Source: SURF-21 sp964510515 (GTDB taxonomy: Bacteria > Actinomycetota > Geothermincolia > Geothermincolales > RBG-13-55-18). From it: a DNA stretch of 64,000 bases. A program made the position numbers and the translations under genes. The notes under the pieces are model-generated. The model was not told the DNA's origin, searched no databases, and saw only the letters and a program-made list of their open reading frames with translations. Every line of letters starts with the position of its first letter. Positions within the stretch are counted from its first letter, which is position 1. Positions 61,920 to 64,000 of the stretch are shown piece by piece. The stretch is from positions 18,268 through 82,267 of the forward strand of contig CAZEAU010000007.1 of assembly GCA_964510515.1 (NCBI GenBank), read 5' to 3'.

Positions 61920-62528
61920 ATGACGGGGTTGAGAGAAGAAACGATGGAGATGAAAACAGCAAGTACCTCGATGACTGCGGCAGCCCTGCTTCTCTCCCTG
62001 GCCCTGGCCATTACGGGATGCGGTAATCCCGATGTCAAAGCAAGGGTGGACAAGGCGGTGGGCGTAGTCGCTTCCTCCCAGCTCGTACTGGAGGACCTGC
62101 TCAAGCTGGACCAGCGCCTCAACTCCCTGGGCACCCGCTCGACCGTGGTGGAGGACACCATCGCCGAGGGCAAGTCCCTGGCGGAGATGGCCCTGCTCGA
62201 CGTGGACCGCCTGGAGTCCCTCTACACCGAGGCCGGGGACATCTTGAGAGAGGTTGCGGACATGAAGGGGGCCGGCGATTACGCCGCCTACGCCTCCCTC
62301 GCCCTGGAGGCGATTGACATCGAGCTCGAGGCCCTGGCGATGAACCGCCGGCTGCTCACCGCGGTATGGGACATGCTGGACGTGCTTCCCCTGGCCGAGG
62401 ACCGCGAGCAGCTCTCGTTTTACACCCAGGAGATCGACCGTCTCACCGCCGAGGTCTCACGCCTGCTGCAGCGCGGGGCCGATGCCGCGGCGGAGGCCGA
62501 CCGTTACTACCGCGAGAAAGGCTTGTAG
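61920..62528 (+). CDS. Small helical lipoprotein, paralogue of the next gene
   Basis: 202 aa. Signal peptide with hydrophobic AALLLSLALA and lipobox ITGC (Cys about residue 34), then GNPDVKARVDKAVGVVASSQ and long heptad-like helices (LEDLLKLDQRLNSL, LEALAMNRRLLTAVWDMLDV, EIDRLTAEVSRLLQRGADAA) ending RYYREKGL. No family recognised. ATG 61920 has SD GGGGAGG; an upstream in-frame start at 61890 lacks one. It shares with 62531 the post-lipobox GNPDV/GPDV, the YASLALEAIDIE/YADLLLELVDLG helix and the LPLAED/LPYAED turn. Confidence 0.82.
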   Translation: MTGLREETMEMKTASTSMTAAALLLSLALAITGCGNPDVKARVDKAVGVVASSQLVLEDLLKLDQRLNSLGTRSTVVEDTIAEGKSLAEMALLDVDRLESLYTEAGDILREVADMKGAGDYAAYASLALEAIDIELEALAMNRRLLTAVWDMLDVLPLAEDREQLSFYTQEIDRLTAEVSRLLQRGADAAAEADRYYREKGL

Positions 62529-62530
62529 AT

Positions 62531-63175
62531 ATGCATTCACGTCCGCAGACGCCCGGAGCTTTGCCGCCGCCTGCGTGCGCGGGGCGCCGCGGGGGAGGCT
62601 TGAACTCGGCTTTTCGCGGGGCGCGCTTTGCGGTCCTGCCGCTCCTCCTTCTCGTGCTGGCCGTGAGCGCCGGCTGCGGGCCCGACGTCCGCGCCCTCGC
62701 CCGCGAGGCGAGGTCCGGCTACATCTCCGCCCGTGCCGTGCTCGTCGGGGTGGAGGAATTCCCTTCCCGCATGGAGGGCATACTGCGCTCCGGGGGCACC
62801 GGAGCCGCGGCGGAAGGAGCCGCCGCCCTCGTCGCCGATGCGCGTGAGCTGCAGACCACCGCTTCCTCCGCCTTGGGCGCGGCGAGGGAGAAGGCGGAGT
62901 TGCTGGCGATAGAAGGCGGCGACAAGTTCGCCTCCTACGCCGATCTGCTCCTGGAGCTGGTCGACCTGGGGGAACGCTTGCTCGCCGCCCACGATGAGTT
63001 CGTCGGCATCTCAAGCTCGCTCCTCGAGGGCCTTCCCTACGCAGAGGACCCCCACTCCCTCATGCCCTCCCTCACCTACATGGACGGGGTTGCGGCGCGC
63101 ATCCGCGAGCTCAACGCGAGCATGAAAGCGCTGGAGGAGAAGACCGAGGCGCTTTACCGCGAGCTCACCGCCTGA
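62531..63175 (+). CDS. Small helical lipoprotein, paralogue of the preceding gene
   Basis: 214 aa. The ATG at 62531 is 2 bp after the preceding stop, with GAAAGG upstream. An N-terminal extension of about 35 residues precedes the signal stretch FAVLPLLLLVLAVSAGC (lipobox SAGC). The mature part is helical: PDVRALAREARSGYISARAV, KFASYADLLLELVDLGERLL, LPYAEDPHSLMPSLTYMD, RIRELNASMKALEEKTEALY. Duplicate of 61920-62528 by order of motifs, clearly diverged. No family recognised; a coiled-coil envelope lipoprotein is the most one can say. The stop TGA is followed at once by CCCCCCG and the first 33-bp repeat. Confidence 0.82.
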   Translation: MHSRPQTPGALPPPACAGRRGGGLNSAFRGARFAVLPLLLLVLAVSAGCGPDVRALAREARSGYISARAVLVGVEEFPSRMEGILRSGGTGAAAEGAAALVADARELQTTASSALGAAREKAELLAIEGGDKFASYADLLLELVDLGERLLAAHDEFVGISSSLLEGLPYAEDPHSLMPSLTYMDGVAARIRELNASMKALEEKTEALYRELTA

Positions 63176-63182
63176 CCCCCCG

Positions 63183-63960
63183 TGTCCCTTCCGGGGTCAA
63201 CCCTCAGAAGTGCCATAACGAACCGCGTCCCTTTTGGGGTCAACCCTCAGAAGTGCCAAACATGCCATTCCGTACTTCCCTTCCAAGGATTAGCCCCAAG
63301 GGTCATCCATTCCGCTCCCGACGCCCCTTTTGGGGTCAACTCTGACGCGTGCCATAAGATTGATGTCCCTTCCTGGGGCTGACCCCGGATGTGCCACCGC
63401 ATCACCCGGGAATGTCCCTTTCTGGGGTTGACCCCGGATATGCCGGATGTGCCGGAGCTTGTGTCCCTTTCGAGGGTTGACCCCAGAAGTGCCGCTTAAC
63501 GTGTGCCGTGAGATGAGGGCTCGGGGAGAACAGGGGTGCTGGGTGCAGAAAACGGGGAGGCGTCTTTGATGACGGCAAGGCGACCCACTTGGCGAAACCC
63601 CGTATCACCTCGGAATCTCCCTTTTGGGGTCAACTCTGACGCGTGCCATAAGATTGATGTCCCTTTCTGGGGTTGACCCCGGATATGCCGGATGTGCCGG
63701 AGCTTGTGTCCCTTTCGAGGGTTGACCCCAGAAGTGCCGCTTAACGTGTGCCGTGAGATGAGGGCTCGGGGAGAACAGGGGTGCTGGGTGCAGAAAACGG
63801 GGAGGCGTCTTTGATGACGGCAAGGCGACCCACTTGGCGAAACCCCGTATCACCTCGGAATGTCCCTCTTGGGGTCAACTCTGGCGCGTGCCATAAGATT
63901 GATGTCCCTTTCTGGGGTTGACCCCGGAAGTGCCATAGCTTGTGTCCCTTGTATGGTAAT
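63183..63960. repeat. Array of 33-bp palindromic repeats (orientation TGTCC...GTGCCA)
   Basis: Units at 63183-63215, 63226-63258, 63322-63354, 63364-63396, 63413-63445, 63462-63494, 63616-63648, 63658-63690, 63707-63739, 63861-63893 and 63903-63935, with degenerate ones near 63276 and 63942. All face the same way, as in 53331-53404. Consensus TGTCCCTTTCNGGGGTYRAC then CCCGGAAGTGCCA. The array probably continues past the right edge. No gene here: 63176-64000 is entirely repeats and inter-repeat spacer. Confidence 0.92.
63412..63935. repeat. 245-bp tandem duplication within the 33-bp repeat array
   Basis: Copy 1 is 63412-63656, copy 2 is 63657-63901, and a third begins at 63902. The copies differ at only a few bases (for example TCTCCCTTTT versus TGTCCCTCTT near the end). 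Each holds three 33-bp units and a roughly 120-bp unique spacer with GGGGAGGCGTCTTTGATGAC. Confidence 0.93.
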
Positions 63961-64000
63961 AGTCGCCGGGTTATCGGTGGCTTTTAGGGTCCTGTGCCAC

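Noticed and set aside
63402..63853. Two near-identical small open frames on the minus strand
   Set aside because: They are the same 245-bp duplicated segment translated twice, contain the 33-bp repeats, and lack an SD.

Overview
The window is a high-GC, densely coded stretch of a bacterial chromosome, probably a deep-branching Actinomycetota lineage (a Geothermincolia/OPB41-like metagenome-assembled genome is my best guess, not verified). Support: very G+C-rich codons, many TTG/GTG starts, leaderless-looking promoters, actinobacterial-order SpoIID and DUF5719-like surface repeats, and the order rplY-pth ... mfd ... mazG. Two runs of exactly 100 N (27875-27974, 34985-35084) are scaffold gaps, and both lie inside tandem protein repeats. 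I see no tRNA, rRNA, CRISPR array, transposase or prophage.

Left flank (1-5.5 kb, minus strand): long-form hpf (3' end cut off by the window edge), preceded by a 242-nt structured leader that looks like a raiA-motif RNA and by an intrinsic terminator placed just before the hpf ribosome binding site. Then come comF, a sugar-nucleotidyltransferase overlapping mtnA, and ahcY.

Middle (5.5-50.3 kb): one very large surface-glycan locus. It holds GDP-mannose formation and what looks like a GDP-D-rhamnose branch (5572-7739 and 7850-8806), ugd for UDP-glucuronate, about a dozen GT2/GT4 glycosyltransferases, four polytopic GT-C-like proteins, an SMR-type small transporter, methyltransferases, and at the right end a Wzm/Wzt ABC exporter whose ATPase carries a C-terminal glycan-recognition domain. 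The genes lie in several tight operons with 4-10 bp overlaps. Interspersed are exported proteins: a clan GH-A glycosidase whose barrel is interrupted by repeat modules (26877-28884), and an FG-GAP propeller protein ending in the same modules (32818-35183).

Right flank (50.3-64 kb): a SpoIID/LytB-type amidase-enhancer protein ending in four of the same modules and bracketed by inverted clusters of a 33-bp palindromic repeat, then mazG, mfd, mgtE, rplY, pth and two paralogous small lipoproteins. A dense 33-bp repeat array with a 245-bp tandem duplication fills the right edge.

How it fits together: the glycan locus would build and export a methylated, rhamnose-containing surface polysaccharide. 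Three exported proteins of unrelated function share one roughly 115-residue module, so I propose that this module is a surface-display or glycan-binding unit. The most notable non-coding items are the raiA-like RNA, the 33-bp repeat family, and several tandem duplications at gene ends.
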